Shown here: piece after piece, positions 35,101-42,689 of the stretch
How positions within the stretch are numbered: position 1 is the first letter of the stretch
Layout: the number at the start of each line of letters is the position of its first letter
Assembly (NCBI RefSeq): GCF_032118995.1
Contig: NC_092662.1
Coordinates: 15,203,701 to 15,267,700, forward strand
DNA from: Asterias amurensis
Lineage: Eukaryota > Echinodermata > Asteroidea > Forcipulatida > Asteriidae
Reading direction: 5' to 3'
Length of the DNA: 64,000 bases
Position numbers and translations under genes: made by a program
The notes under the pieces: generated by a model
What the model was told of the DNA's origin: nothing
Database searches by the model: none
What the model saw: the letters and a program-made list of their open reading frames with translations, nothing else

Positions 35101-38100
35101 GGTAGGTGGTGACCTAATTGGCAACTGTGACGGTTGATATAGTATTCTTTGCTTCACTGTAGTTAGGGCCTCGTCACAGGGCAGCTTTTACAAGCAACTT
35201 TGAGGCAACCAACTGCAGTGCATGCTACAGAACTACTTTGGTAGCACCTGAGTCATTTCAAACAATGTCTTACGCTCCCCAAGAATAATATGTGTATGTG
35301 CCTGGAATGCATGATTACCAGCTGTGTTGTATATTCTGGGCACAAAACTTGAGTGGAGTCGAGGGCTTGGTTTTTGCAAGGCACTAAGATTCATCTGAAA
35401 GTGAGTTTCCAATGTCACTATTGTTACATCAAACTTTGCTAAGCAATTAAAATTGATTCGCACTTAAGATCAATCTGAGCTCTTTGTGAAATAGACCCCC
35501 AGGTCTACCAGAGTGATGTGGTACGATGGGAGAGCCAATCGTGTGACAATCAAGCAGCAGCCACTCTTTTGGACAAGGCCTCAAGATTTTGATTTTGTTG
35601 TTTTCCTCAGATGATTGGAGGTCTGACCGTGGAAGCAGAGCATCTCCGCTCCGATATCGCCATCAAGAATCAGGAATTGGAAGAAGCTCGGCTTAGACTT
35701 CATGATCTTCATTCTAAATCTGAGCTGGAGCATCAGCAGCAGCAACAGAACAAACAGACAGTCAATGACCTACAAACACAGATCGCTGAACTTGGTAAGA
35801 CCAACAAACAGACAGTCATTGACCTACAAACACAGATCGCTGAACTTGGTAAGACCAACAAACAGATAGTCAATGACCTACAAACACAGATCGCTGAACT
35901 TGGTAAGACCAACAAACAGACATTCAACAGATCGCTGAACAAACAGATTTTGACTAATCCATAGTATGGCCCTCACTCTGATTGTAGTTAAAGATGTATA
36001 CAATTTACAAAAGAAATATACAACAAAATTATTCTTCAATTCAGCAAAACGATTGTCTTCCTGTAGCCAGATTTGTGTTGTAGACTTGTCAAGTATTTAT
36101 GTTTCATGTTTCCATTTCAGAGGATGGGGTTAAAGAGCGACTGGAGGAAAAGACTAAGCTTGCAGAGGCTCTCAACTTCTCACATTCTGAGATTAACTCA
36201 CTCAGAAAGGTAAAGAAAACTCAAATAACAGTTTATAGTGCAAACTTGTTTTAACGGGAGTAGAAGAAAAAGAAATTGAAAGTCCTTCAGTTTAACCACT
36301 GCACCATGGTTCTTTGGGATCCACACACAGGGATTGAGTTGGATGCAAAAGATTTATAGTGACTCTTACTCATACGTCTTTGATAATTTTCATAGGAGAA
36401 GGAGACAATGGAGAAGCGTTTATCTGAGATGGCATCCCAGCTGGCTACTGGCAAAGAGCGTCTCCACCGTGCTAAACAGGTGATATAAACAGACTTCTAT
36501 CTACTTGTAAAACTGTTAAGTTTCGTGGAATACTACCGTTGAAGTAAAATTAGTAACTTCTCATCAAGCACCCATCCCACTGAGTGATCTTGCTGAGTTT
36601 CTCAACAGTTTTGTGTGAAATTTCTTTGCAAAATTGGCATACGTTTTTGCACTGAAACGTTCAAATAAAAACTAAAGTGTTTTGTGATTGCTGGTTATTT
36701 CTTCAGAGTTTCAAAGAGAAGCAATTGGAATATGAACAAGATCTACAAGAAGCAAACCTGGCCACTAACGAGCATTTTACTCGAGCAAATAGACTCAGCT
36801 TTAAACTCAATGAACTCAAGGAACAGTATCTACAACTCAAATCACAGGTGAGTTGCATTATCCTACAAAAACCCACAGTCAGCTAACGAGCATTGTACAC
36901 GAGCAAATAGACTCAGCTTTAAACTCAATGAACTCAAGGAACAGTATCTACAACTCAAATTACAAGTGAGTAGCTATATCCTACGAAAACCCACAGTCAT
37001 TGAAATGATGTAACTTTGGTTGATTTGGGTTGAGGGCAAAATATACCTTTGGGTTTTGGAACCGTTTGATTGTTTTTATCTTGTAAATGAAGATATAAAA
37101 ATAACCTGTGAGAATGTCCTTTCGAAAGGTGCCTTTTTTTTATAGATTGTGCCGAAAATTATGACCACGCAGGAAGGATAATCTGCAATAGGATTACACA
37201 ATAAAAAGTTTCTCTCACATCTGTAGTACTTAAAAGTGAAAAGTTTCTCAAAATGCATAAATCAAAGCTGGTACTTCGTACCAAGTAAGTTTTTATCACC
37301 AATAATTTCAAGAGTCATTACCAAACGAATACAGACCCTTAAACCTGTCTTTTGTACAATCTTATTGTTTTTCCAGAGTACGAGAGAGTTAGAAGAAGAG
37401 CGGAAAGCTACTGCCGATGCCTTGGCTAAGCTGAGAGAGATGTCTAATAAGAAAGAGGAAGCATCCAGCGTAGATGGGATGTCTGACTTAGAAGAACTTG
37501 ACGATCTTCAGAGACAGAAAGCTGACCTGACAAGACATCTTGTGCAGCTACAGTCAAATATACAACAGGTAAGATAAAAACATCTTCTGTTAAAGGCAGT
37601 GGACACTAATGGTAATTAATCAAAATAATTATTATCATAAAAACTCACTTGGTAACGAGTAATGGAGAGCTGTTGATAGTATAAAACATTATGAGAAACG
37701 GCTCCCGCTGAAGTAACGTAGTTTTCGAGAAAAAAGTAGTTTTCCACGAATTTGATTTCAAGACCTCAGAATTAGATTATGAGGTCTCGAAATCAAGCAT
37801 CTGAAAGCACACAACTTCGTGTGACAAGGGTGTTTTTTTCTTTCATTATTATCTTGCAACTTTGACGACCAATGGAGCTCAAGTTTACACAGGTTTGTTA
37901 TATTGTGAATATGTTGAGATACACCAAGTAAGAAAGAACCTCAGAATTAGATTTTGAGGTCCCTAAATATCAGAATTAGATTTTGAGGTCCCTAGCACCT
38001 CAGAATTAGATTTTGAGGTCCCTAAATACACCAAGTTTGACAATTACAAAAGGTGTCTAGTGTCGTTAAGTTGAATTTCTACTACCTACTTCTACTTCTA

Positions 38101-41100
38101 CTACCTGCTGGCTTTTACGATATTGAATGTATCTTGTGGCCTAATGACATTGAATTATCTTATTTGACCAGTGATTGCTAAACTGGTGAGATCAAGTTAT
38201 TCCTTTTGACTGTTACATGCTGATTCAACGGAGCATTCGTTTTCAATCGAAATTGAGTGAGTCGTTTGTTAAAATGACTGGATTTTTGTTGAAATTGGCC
38301 AGGAAAAACGTTATTTTGTTGTCAATATAAGAGGTGTTGATTGTTGTTGTGTTCTCTTTAGGCAAGATTAGATGCCTCCTTGATACGAGACGGGGATTAT
38401 CTGCACGAGATGAGCGCATCTGAAGACAGTCTCAGAAGGCAGGATAAAGAAAGGACTAAGATGCAGGAAGAACAAGACAGACTCAAGGTAGGTCATTCAT
38501 TCCTCCCCTATCCCTACTCTACCTCTGCTGCTACCGACTCATTAGCCTAGGACCTTTTTTACGCTAGATCCAGAAAGGTAGATCAGACCTGAAGCTGATC
38601 CTGCAATCTGGACTTATATTAGTGTTAATACAAAAAAGTTGGATCAGACCCGGTTCAAGATCCTTCAATTTTAATCCACCTTTTGAGGTGGGTTGAATCC
38701 TGCAGCTGGTGGATCACATCCGGTAAAGCGGATTCTAGAAGCAAGTGTAAGCGTAAGGTGGATCAGACATGGCAATTCAATGTCTTCATTTACTGTTTTG
38801 CTAGAAACTATTGATCATGTGTTGAAAATGCTTATTCCCAAGCCAGTGAGTACCGACCCAAGTTTGTCAAGGCAAACTCGGATCTGCTTTAATGGGCGAC
38901 TTGCATAATGTTTGGGTATCTGGGCCTTGATTTTGGTTATGTGGGATTTGCCTTGAAGCTTTTTGCGAATCTGTTTTATTTCATTCCTTAACTTTGCTTC
39001 TTGGTCTGACGCTGAATTGACTCTGAATTGTGTTCTTTACTTTGCAGCTTCAAATACGCCAGCGTGTTTCTCGGCAGGCAGACATGCTCGATAACGTCAA
39101 AGAGAAAGCCAACTCAACTCTAAATAGTCTGAAACGGAAGCTAGATAATCTAGAAGACCTTGTCACAACAAACTCAGCTACAACAAGAGCGATCTCGGGA
39201 TTAAACCCAGGGATGGAGGGCGATACTTCTCTGAATGAGGTAAGGGATTTGTTATCCACCTGAAGAAAAAAATAAGTAAAGATGGACACCAATTGGTTGC
39301 AATAATCGTAATTCTCCATCCTCCCATGGTCGCAGACTGGAGGGTTATGAGAAAATTAATTTAACAAACCATTGCTATGTAAACCTAAATCAGATTTACA
39401 GACAGATGTGTAGACAACCTGTGATGGTTCCTTTAAATGTTTTGTAGTTGTAAAGGTCAAAATGGATGTCCTGTCTTTGGGACATTCAAGTGAATTTTTC
39501 TTTGGCAGTTCTGAGAACTATTCTTACTTCTCAGAAACATCACAGCTCTTGTCGAGATTTATTACAAGGTGTATCCACAAACCTCACTTGTTCTGAAGGT
39601 TGATGACCTGGGCCCAATTTCATAGAGCTGCTAAGCACAAAAATTTGCTAAGCATGAAATTTCTTCCCCGATAAAAACAGGGTTACCAGCCAAATTTCCA
39701 TTTGTTGCATAGTGATTGTTACTGGTGTTCAGCTTTTGTTTGCTTATCCCGAAAATCACATGGAAATTTGGTTGGTAAACCTGTTTTTATCAAGGAAGAA
39801 ATGTTATGCTAAGCAAATTTTTGTGCTTAGCAGCTCTATGAAATTGGGCCCTGGAGATTACTATATTCATAGTACTTGTATTTTCTTGTCTTTGTTTCCT
39901 TCAGCATCGGATTTCCTTCTCGGTGAGTGGATCGGATCTTTATCCACAGCATGACACATCAGTAGACAAGACGTCACTAGACAAGATGTCATCAACTCAT
40001 GAGAGACCTGTAAAGGGAATACTCAAATCAAGACATCATGAGGTAAGGCAGCAATCTTCTAAAGGTACTGGACACCATTAGTTTTACTCAAAGTAACTCT
40101 GAGCATACTTGGTATTGATAGTATAGAAATTGTGAGAAATGGCTACCTACATGTATGAATTAACATAGGTGTTTGAGAAAGAGGTTATTTCTCACTCGAA
40201 TATTGAAAGACTTCAGGCCTGAAGCCTTTTTTCAGGCATCTGAAAGCACACAAAGTTATGCAGCAAGTGTGTTTTTTCTTTCGTTATTCTCTTGCAACAT
40301 CGATGACCTATTTTGTGCTTACTGTGCAATTTCTATGTCTTGGCGCTGCTAACCGTAAGCACACGAAAAGGCATGCTAACCTTCCGGTGCTTACCACACG
40401 AAAATAAATGACGTCACAATGCAAATCCACCGTAAACACGCAATATGGCTGCCCATTTTTTCTGCTAACCTGAGAAATACTCTAAGGCTTAAGCAAATTT
40501 TGCTGCTACAGTAAGCTCGCAAATTTGCTTAATGTTAAGCAGCGCTATGAAATTGGGCCCAGCTGATTCAAAATTTGAGTCAAAATTTTCTCAGATTTGT
40601 TATTCGATGCATATGTTGGGATACACCAAGTATGAGAATACTGGTCTTTGATAGTTACCAAAGTTGTCCAGTGGCTTTAAACAGTGGTCCGCTGTAGTGT
40701 AACAAGAGGGATGCGAGTGCTTGGCAAATCTACAAATCCTCCGACTTGATTTTTGAAACCACTCTAACAAAAATCTCAAAAACTAAGTCCAAAAACTGGG
40801 AGAATGAAGACAAATCTTTTGGTTAACAATCATCAAGTGTATGTAATAGCCCACATAGAAAGACATAATTTATTATATGCTCCTTGATTACAACATGCCT
40901 TACTCTCCTGTTTGCAGGTCAGCCAAAAATCAGTCTCGCCCCCTCCATCTCGGACGTATTCCAGCCAAAGACATCGACGAACTTCCCCAGTCAGGACCGA
41001 GCAAAAACCTACTGGTAAGAACTTGTTTTGGTTTTAGGTTTTAGCTGCAGTAACTCTCTTTCTTTGAGCCTGATGAGAGAATCTGTAACAATCTTGGCCC

Positions 41101-42081
41101 AGTTTCGTAAAGCTGTTGAAGCAGAAAATACTGCTTGACAATTTTCTTTGGCGAGCAAAAATGGAGTGGGGCACCTGTCACAGCAATGTGAACTTACTGT
41201 AATTTTGGATGGTAACCCATTTCTGTTAAAGCCATTGGACACTTTCGAAACAGAAAACAAAAGATTTACGAATAATTTACAGGGTTTACAGAAGGTAATG
41301 ATGAAAGACTTCTCTTGAACTATTATTCCATGAAATGCTTTACTTTCTGAGAAAACATTAAAACAGTATAAATTCCCGATATCGAGAATTACGGATTTAT
41401 TTTAAACACATCATGACATGGCGAAACGTGCAGAAACAAGGGTGGGTTTTCCCGTTGTTTTCTCCCGACTCCGATGACCAATTGAGCCTAAATTTTCACA
41501 GGTTTGTTATTTTATATATAAGTTGTAATACACGAAGTGTGGGCCTTGGACAATACTGTTTACCGGAAGTGTCCAATGGCTTTAAAGCAATACCTCTCTG
41601 TGCTTAGCAAAATGTTGTGCTTGCAAGCTTTATTAAGTTGGGACCAAGGCACAACTTCATGGCTCTGCTTACCGTAAGCAAAGAATCTGTGCATACAGAA
41701 GCAGGAAATTCCACGCTCACGTCAAGTGTATTTCACGGGATAGCAGTGAAATTTTGTTTGTGTGCGTGTGACCTCGCTCATACTGCTCACACTGCTATCT
41801 GAGACATTTAGCCCTTGCACAGCAAGCAGAGAAGTGGTGATGGTGAGCACAGAAATTCGATGCTAAGCAGAGCCATATGCAATTGGGCCCAACCTGTATT
41901 TCTACATTTCACTTATTTTGTTGTTTATGTAGACTGCAACTCAAGACTCATTGACTTCTTGTGTTATTTATTTGTAGACTCAAGGCTGAATGACTTCATG
42001 CAGTCACTGCAACGACTGAAGGAAGAGAAACTCGCCCAGCTTGAAAGCTCCACCTACAGAAATACTTCCACGCTTTCCTGA
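7799..42081 (+). CDS. CNTRL: Centriolin (centrosomal LRR and coiled-coil protein)
   Basis: Centriolin (CEP110) sits on the maternal centriole and later at the midbody ring, where it anchors secretory and exocyst components for abscission. Forty-five exons were placed by GT-AG junctions; their lengths sum to a multiple of three and every junction keeps phase. They give about 2,622 residues from ATG 7799, against about 2,325 in human. Order: basic N-terminus, leucine-rich repeats (8600-11099), coiled coil with the AKFEPLDFY and ESPYIGK landmarks, long coil, Pro/Gln-rich linker ending in CNVPEHH, a second coil with a CLEKTLVQRRAELR landmark, and a basic Ser/Thr-rich tail. Exon coordinates are listed in the block entries below. 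The start at 7799 (MKK...) is preferred because human centriolin also opens with MKK; 6918 is the alternative. Confidence 0.96.
10235..10624. mobile_element. Family A foldback element (TTAA target), copy 1
   Basis: It begins TTAAAGGAACACGTTGCC and ends with the exact reverse complement. The 390 bp form one long hairpin whose centre is built on 'cggccatttatgggagtc' and its inverse. TTAA flanks suggest a piggyBac- or Kolobok-like transposase. There is no coding capacity. Confidence 0.9.
10630..10795 (-). repeat. S2 SINE fragment
   Basis: It is the reverse-oriented body of the S2 family: 'gaagacacggaaggaa', 'gggaggaaaatcccagagaa' and 'gggctgaaacccaattcacg' match the copy at 33812 in inverse. 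The tRNA-like head is degraded. Confidence 0.6.
11128..11275. repeat. Family K foldback fragment
   Basis: Inverted halves, 'gtggtaacaccatgtgaata' at the left and 'acatggtggtaccacacacc' at the right, surround a stretch with 'ttttcagaacaacactactg'. Confidence 0.6.
12656..12722 (-). repeat. S1 SINE head fragment
   Basis: Its reverse complement carries a tRNA-like B box ('gggttcaaatcccagtc') and the 'catggcccagcag' A-box region. Confidence 0.6.
12742..13026 (-). mobile_element. S1 SINE, reverse, ending just upstream of CNTRL exon 8
   Basis: Read on the minus strand, a tRNA-Leu-like head (near 13020) is followed by 'cgtgacacttgtg', a 'gctttggcccaatgac' body and a (ATT)n-rich tail near 12746. Its head ends about 27 bases before the exon 8 acceptor at 13053-13054, so the branchpoint region may be SINE-derived. 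Confidence 0.7.
13452..13874. repeat. Two-copy 210-bp tandem duplication in a CNTRL intron
   Basis: The blocks starting at 13453 and 13663 ('gacaaaatgca') are nearly identical over 210 bp, including a G-run of about ten in each. The duplication is recent judging by the few mismatches. Confidence 0.9.
13945..14154. repeat. Minisatellite, 30-bp unit, seven copies
   Basis: Seven essentially identical head-to-tail units contain 'gagaagtccccttgaccc' and 'acgagggatagc'. The 30-bp length keeps frames open on both strands and creates false ORFs. The unit resembles 'cgagaagtcccctcgatcc' of a dispersed repeat at about 22050, the likely source. Confidence 0.97.
14680..14993. repeat. Family C foldback element
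   Basis: It contains 'aaacattgttagaaatggct', 'gacgaccaattgagtccaaa' and the end 'ggtgtccagtgctttaa' (TTAA). The left end is degenerate. Confidence 0.65.
15242..15775. repeat. Degenerate array of donor-like repeats in CNTRL intron 10
   Basis: About ten imperfect repeats (roughly 40-60 bp) are built on 'gattactcacgagtagct' and 'tatgtgagtaa'. The second motif is the same 11-mer that forms the true exon 10 donor at 15240-15250. Confidence 0.8.
16629..16970. repeat. Family C foldback element
   Basis: TTAA start, 'gacactggactcattttg', then 'caaagaccagtagtctcac', 'tacttcagagggagtcgttt' and an end with 'attttgagtaattgctaaac'. Confidence 0.7.
18075..18255 (+). repeat. S1 SINE, truncated
   Basis: It begins 'gtgtcttggccgagtggtct' (tRNA-Leu-like A box) and has a 'gagtttgaatcctggtcatg' B-box region and 'gagcaaggcacttaacca' body. 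The 3' part is not recognisable. Confidence 0.65.
18256..18827. other. Unassigned intron sequence in CNTRL
   Basis: No exon or recognised repeat was seen. It is GC-mixed sequence between an S1 fragment and exon 15. Confidence 0.3.
19482..19721. mobile_element. Family D foldback element (copy 2)
   Basis: The termini are ggcccaatttcatagagctg and its inverse. A perfect 3-bp target duplication, CTG, lies at 19479-19481 and 19722-19724. Confidence 0.88.
20357..20718. mobile_element. Family B element (TTAA target), copy 1
   Basis: It begins TTAAAGacgttatatactttc, a degraded form of the consensus TTAAAGCCATTGGACACTTTC, and ends 'gtccaatggctttaa'. Internal blocks such as 'ttacagggtttacagaagg' and 'gatgaccgattgatcc' recur in four other copies. 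Confidence 0.85.
20737..20875. repeat. Family I element, partial
   Basis: It contains 'aaggtgattatcccctagct', 'ttcccaggttgtatcg' and 'acaacagttgtatggctta', shared in part with 10050-10170 and, in reverse, with 23586-23911. Confidence 0.5.
21026..21746. repeat. Family G 720-bp foldback element
   Basis: The left end ccccgatttcacgaaa and right end ttcgtgaaatcggggg are inverted. The arms are rich in 'gcgacg' and 'cgtcgc' words that pair across a loop containing a T-rich and G-rich stretch near 21430. No transposase ORF was seen. Confidence 0.8.
22098..22560. repeat. Family F copy split by a family A insertion
   Basis: The left part 'caattacacaaagatagtcc' (22100-22124) and right part 'gactagttctaggactcttt' (from 22515) form one family F element interrupted at TTAA by the family A copy at 22125. 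The insertion order is therefore F first, then A. Confidence 0.7.
22125..22514. mobile_element. Family A foldback element, copy 2
   Basis: A full 390-bp copy with TTAA at both ends. The open frames on both strands (for example one reading [13 protein letters not shown]) are mirror images of one another and repeat-derived. Confidence 0.9.
22754..23129 (+). mobile_element. S1 SINE, full length
   Basis: The tRNA-Leu-like head (A box 'tggccaagcag', B box 'gagttcgaatcccagtc') starts near 22756. The body follows ('gcaagacacttaac', 'taaatgggtacctgtgag', 'aagcgctatataaaa'), then an (ATT)n tail of about 35 bases. This is the best copy for defining the family. Confidence 0.88.
23512..23583 (-). repeat. 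tRNA-like SINE head or tRNA relic
   Basis: The reverse complement has an intact D arm (AGCTCAGTTGGTAGAGC), a loop TTGTTAA (anticodon-like GTT) and a T arm with GGTTCAAATCC. The acceptor and anticodon stems do not pair, so it is not called as a functional tRNA. Confidence 0.6.
23586..23911. repeat. Family I element split by a family F copy
   Basis: Outer parts 'caatatctttgttcaagggg' (left) and 'cttggaagtggcagcaagg' (right) belong to family I. The family F copy 3 at 23678-23847 sits between them. Confidence 0.55.
23678..23847. repeat. Family F palindromic element (copy 3)
   Basis: Termini 'gtcgatttcacaaaact' and 'tttgtgaattcgacccc', with inverted AGTCCTAA/TTAGGACT words between. Confidence 0.75.
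24430..24705. repeat. Family E element
   Basis: It starts 'attaaaggcaaaaaata', has 'ccacacaggaagaataatcc' and ends 'accaagtaagttttgatgg'. Copies lie at 32221 and 37030. Confidence 0.55.
24756..26878 (+). other. CNTRL: CNTRL exons 22-24: Pro/Gln/Ser-rich linker ending in CNVPEHH
   Basis: Exons 24756..24982, 25466..25958 and 26520..26878. After a short helix (LLAEIERLNQALQQQ) there are about 320 residues rich in Pro, Gln, Gly, Ser and Thr, corresponding to the proline-rich linker of human centriolin but with little identity. The block ends GGLFCNVPEHHDM, nearly identical to human GVLHCNVPEHHNL. Exon 22 has a second possible acceptor at 24761-24762. Confidence 0.9.
26022..26335 (+). repeat. S1 SINE, degraded
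   Basis: It contains 'gtggcctgtcattgccaagc' (A-box region), 'ttgagcaagacattttacca' and 'catgtaaaagaacccagtgc' from the S1 body. Confidence 0.55.
27252..27549 (-). repeat. SINE-like element, reverse, with (ATT)n tail
   Basis: On the minus strand a B-box-like 'ggttcgattcccggtc' lies near the head, and the element ends in (ATT)n at 27250-27268. The open frame within it has no recognised domain. The tRNA origin is tentative. Confidence 0.45.
27832..27955 (+). repeat. S1 SINE fragment
   Basis: Contains 'cgtgtcgtggtcaagcgg', 'tcatgacacttgtgtcgtt' and 'aagcaagacaatttt' of the S1 head and early body. Confidence 0.6.
28480..28572 (-). repeat. S1 SINE head fragment, reverse
   Basis: The inverse carries 'gggtttgagtcccgg' (B box) and 'aactcaagttctggtg'. 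It is followed on the + strand by a (TA)n run at 28583-28602. Confidence 0.5.
30856..31107 (+). mobile_element. S1 SINE
   Basis: Head 'gtgtcatggccgactggtc' with B box 'gggttcaagtctcag', body 'aagcaagacatttaaccatt', then 'gagacacccgtagataaagc' and an (ATT)n tail. The middle is shortened relative to the copy at 22754. Confidence 0.8.
31655..31820 (+). repeat. S2 SINE body
   Basis: Contains 'gggttttcagtccctacgtg', 'tgtgggttttccctgaaata' and 'cgttttcctccctcatctaa', shared with the copies at 33812 and 60117. Confidence 0.6.
32221..32465. repeat. Family E element
   Basis: It starts TTAAAGGCAAAGTATACTG and carries 'tttgagatatcactaaaaat' and 'ccatgcaggaagaataatcc'. The terminal TTAAAGG is shared with families A and C. 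Confidence 0.6.
32572..32960. mobile_element. Family A foldback element, copy 3, inside a reverse S1 SINE
   Basis: 389 bp, TTAA at both ends. The left flank (32468-32571, (AAT)n then 'gcgctttacattagtgccct') and the right flank ('tctcagctcccttgggagta') are two parts of one reverse S1 SINE, so the A insertion is the younger event. Confidence 0.9.
33118..33498. mobile_element. Family B element (TTAA target), copy 2
   Basis: TTAAAGCCATTGGACCCTTTC at the left and 'agggtccaatagctttaa' at the right. Central palindrome 'ttctcgttaacgagaa'. Confidence 0.9.
33812..34070 (+). repeat. S2 SINE
   Basis: A degraded tRNA-like head ('tctggaccccggtttgaaac') is followed by 'gggtttttcagtccctata', 'catgggttttcctggaataa' and 'gtccttggcttcactggaat'. 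Confidence 0.65.
35740..35935 (+). repeat. 54-bp tandem repeat across a CNTRL exon end
   Basis: Three full units of 54 bp plus a partial, each encoding an 18-residue NDLQTQIAELGKTNKQTV-like segment and each holding the donor 'cttg|gtaaga'. The unit length keeps frame. See the exon 37 finding. Confidence 0.95.
36765..37000 (+). repeat. 118-bp tandem duplication of a CNTRL exon end and its donor
   Basis: Segment 36765-36882 (end of exon 40, its donor and 35 intron bases) is repeated at 36883-37000 with few changes. In the copy the junction is 'caa|gtgagt' in place of 'cag|gtgagt'. Confidence 0.93.
37030..37330. repeat. Family E element
   Basis: Contains 'caaaatatacctttgggttt', 'cacgcaggaaggataatctg' and 'accaagtaagtttttatcac'. 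Confidence 0.55.
37590..38069. repeat. Family C element with an internal expansion
   Basis: TTAA ends: start 'ttaaaggcagtggacactaa', end 'ggtgtctagtgtcgttaa'. Inside, 'cagaattagattttgaggtc' is repeated three times at 37940-38025, and a palindrome around 37755-37795 uses the same words. Confidence 0.8.
39611..39850. mobile_element. Family D foldback element (copy 3)
   Basis: ggcccaatttcatagagctg and its inverse at the ends. Perfect CTG target duplication at 39608-39610 and 39851-39853. It ends about 55 bases upstream of CNTRL exon 44. Confidence 0.9.
40059..40681. repeat. Family C element with a nested family D-like copy
   Basis: Outer parts are 'aaaggtactggacaccatta' and 'aaagttgtccagtggcttta'. 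Between about 40303 and 40561 lies a D-like element ending 'cgctatgaaattgggccc', inserted within the 'catcgatgacc...tgattcaaaatttgag' region of C. Confidence 0.65.
41226..41585. mobile_element. Family B element (TTAA target), copy 3
   Basis: TTAAAGCCATTGGACACTTTC to 'gtccaatggctttaa'. Central palindrome 'ttcccgatatcgagaa'. Confidence 0.9.
41640..41892. repeat. Family D-like element, diverged
   Basis: The right end reads 'gcagagccatatgcaattgg' followed by gccc, and the left end 'acttcatggctctgcttac'. It is a diverged relative of family D. Confidence 0.5.
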
Positions 42082-42665
42082 CACATTACAACTTTCTCTG
42101 GTTTGACAGAGATACTTAATACAAATTGCTGAAATCTCAAAACTTCTGTCCTAACTTATATAAAATTTGAGGCATTGAATGGTGAGGTATCAATGTATAT
42201 TCCGTTTGCGGTAGCACCATGTGTATGTCCACTTTACTGTGTAGATTTGTGTTCTTTGTGAACTTGGTCATGCTTTTTGTTTTATTGGGGAATTTGGGAG
42301 ACTACTCAGTTCTGAAAAGAACTGTCCTGCCTATGAACTACCACCTGGGCGTAGGTAGAAAATCGGTTGGGACTACTATTTTTGTTTTAGTGGATGGAGA
42401 GGACTTCTCGTAATAAATTTCACTACCGCGTGAAGTGAGTTCTTAATTCGTTGGTCTCAATGTTTTCCTCAGGACACTAGCTTAGCAAACAGGTTATTTC
42501 ACACCATCTGCATAAAGTTTATGATTTATACATGATATTTCAGTTTCTTATGAATGGTTTCCATTTTTATGTGACAGACTTCAATTAGTTTGTTCTTTTG
42601 CTACCTCATCTGCCCTACATAAGACCTGAAAACAATGCAGATTGTTAAGTATTGTTTTCAATAAA
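42082..42665 (+). other. CNTRL: CNTRL 3' UTR with a dispersed repeat (family J)
   Basis: After the stop, 42170-42470 carries words of a dispersed repeat ('ctactcagttctgaaaagaa', 'gagaggacttctcg') also seen near 25220, 29890 and 46250. The UTR probably runs to just after AATAAA at 42660-42665. Confidence 0.6.
42660..42665 (+). terminator. CNTRL: CNTRL poly(A) signal
   Basis: AATAAA about 580 bases after the CNTRL stop codon. Confidence 0.65.
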
Positions 42666-42689
42666 TTATTTTATAAATTTTTACTGCAG

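Larger units (their letters stand above)
27175..39239 (+). other. CNTRL: CNTRL exons 25-43: second long coiled coil
   Basis: Exons: 27175..27228, 27677..27724, 28186..28349, 29026..29227, 29430..29701, 30051..30177, 30634..30798, 31198..31473, 31927..32144, 33557..33714, 34214..34287, 34774..35016, 35611..35794 (or 35848/35902), 36121..36209, 36396..36479, 36707..36847, 37377..37568, 38362..38487, 39048..39239. Exon 28 (CLEKTLVQRRAELRVADRLL) and exon 31 (LDQELGRKQADLHIL) match human strongly. Exon 43 (STLNSLKRKLDNLEDLVT) matches the human C-terminal coil. Confidence 0.93.
39905..42081 (+). other. CNTRL: CNTRL exons 44-46: basic, Ser/Thr-rich C-terminal tail
   Basis: Exons 39905..40042, 40918..41014 and 41978..42081 (TGA stop). 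Exon 44 has VKGILKSRHHE; exon 45 is Arg/Ser/Pro-rich (SRTYSSQRHRRTSPVR). The last exon encodes DSRLNDFMQSLQRLKEEKL, a short amphipathic helix. Phases are consistent (0, 1, then stop). This tail is less conserved than the coils. Confidence 0.85.
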
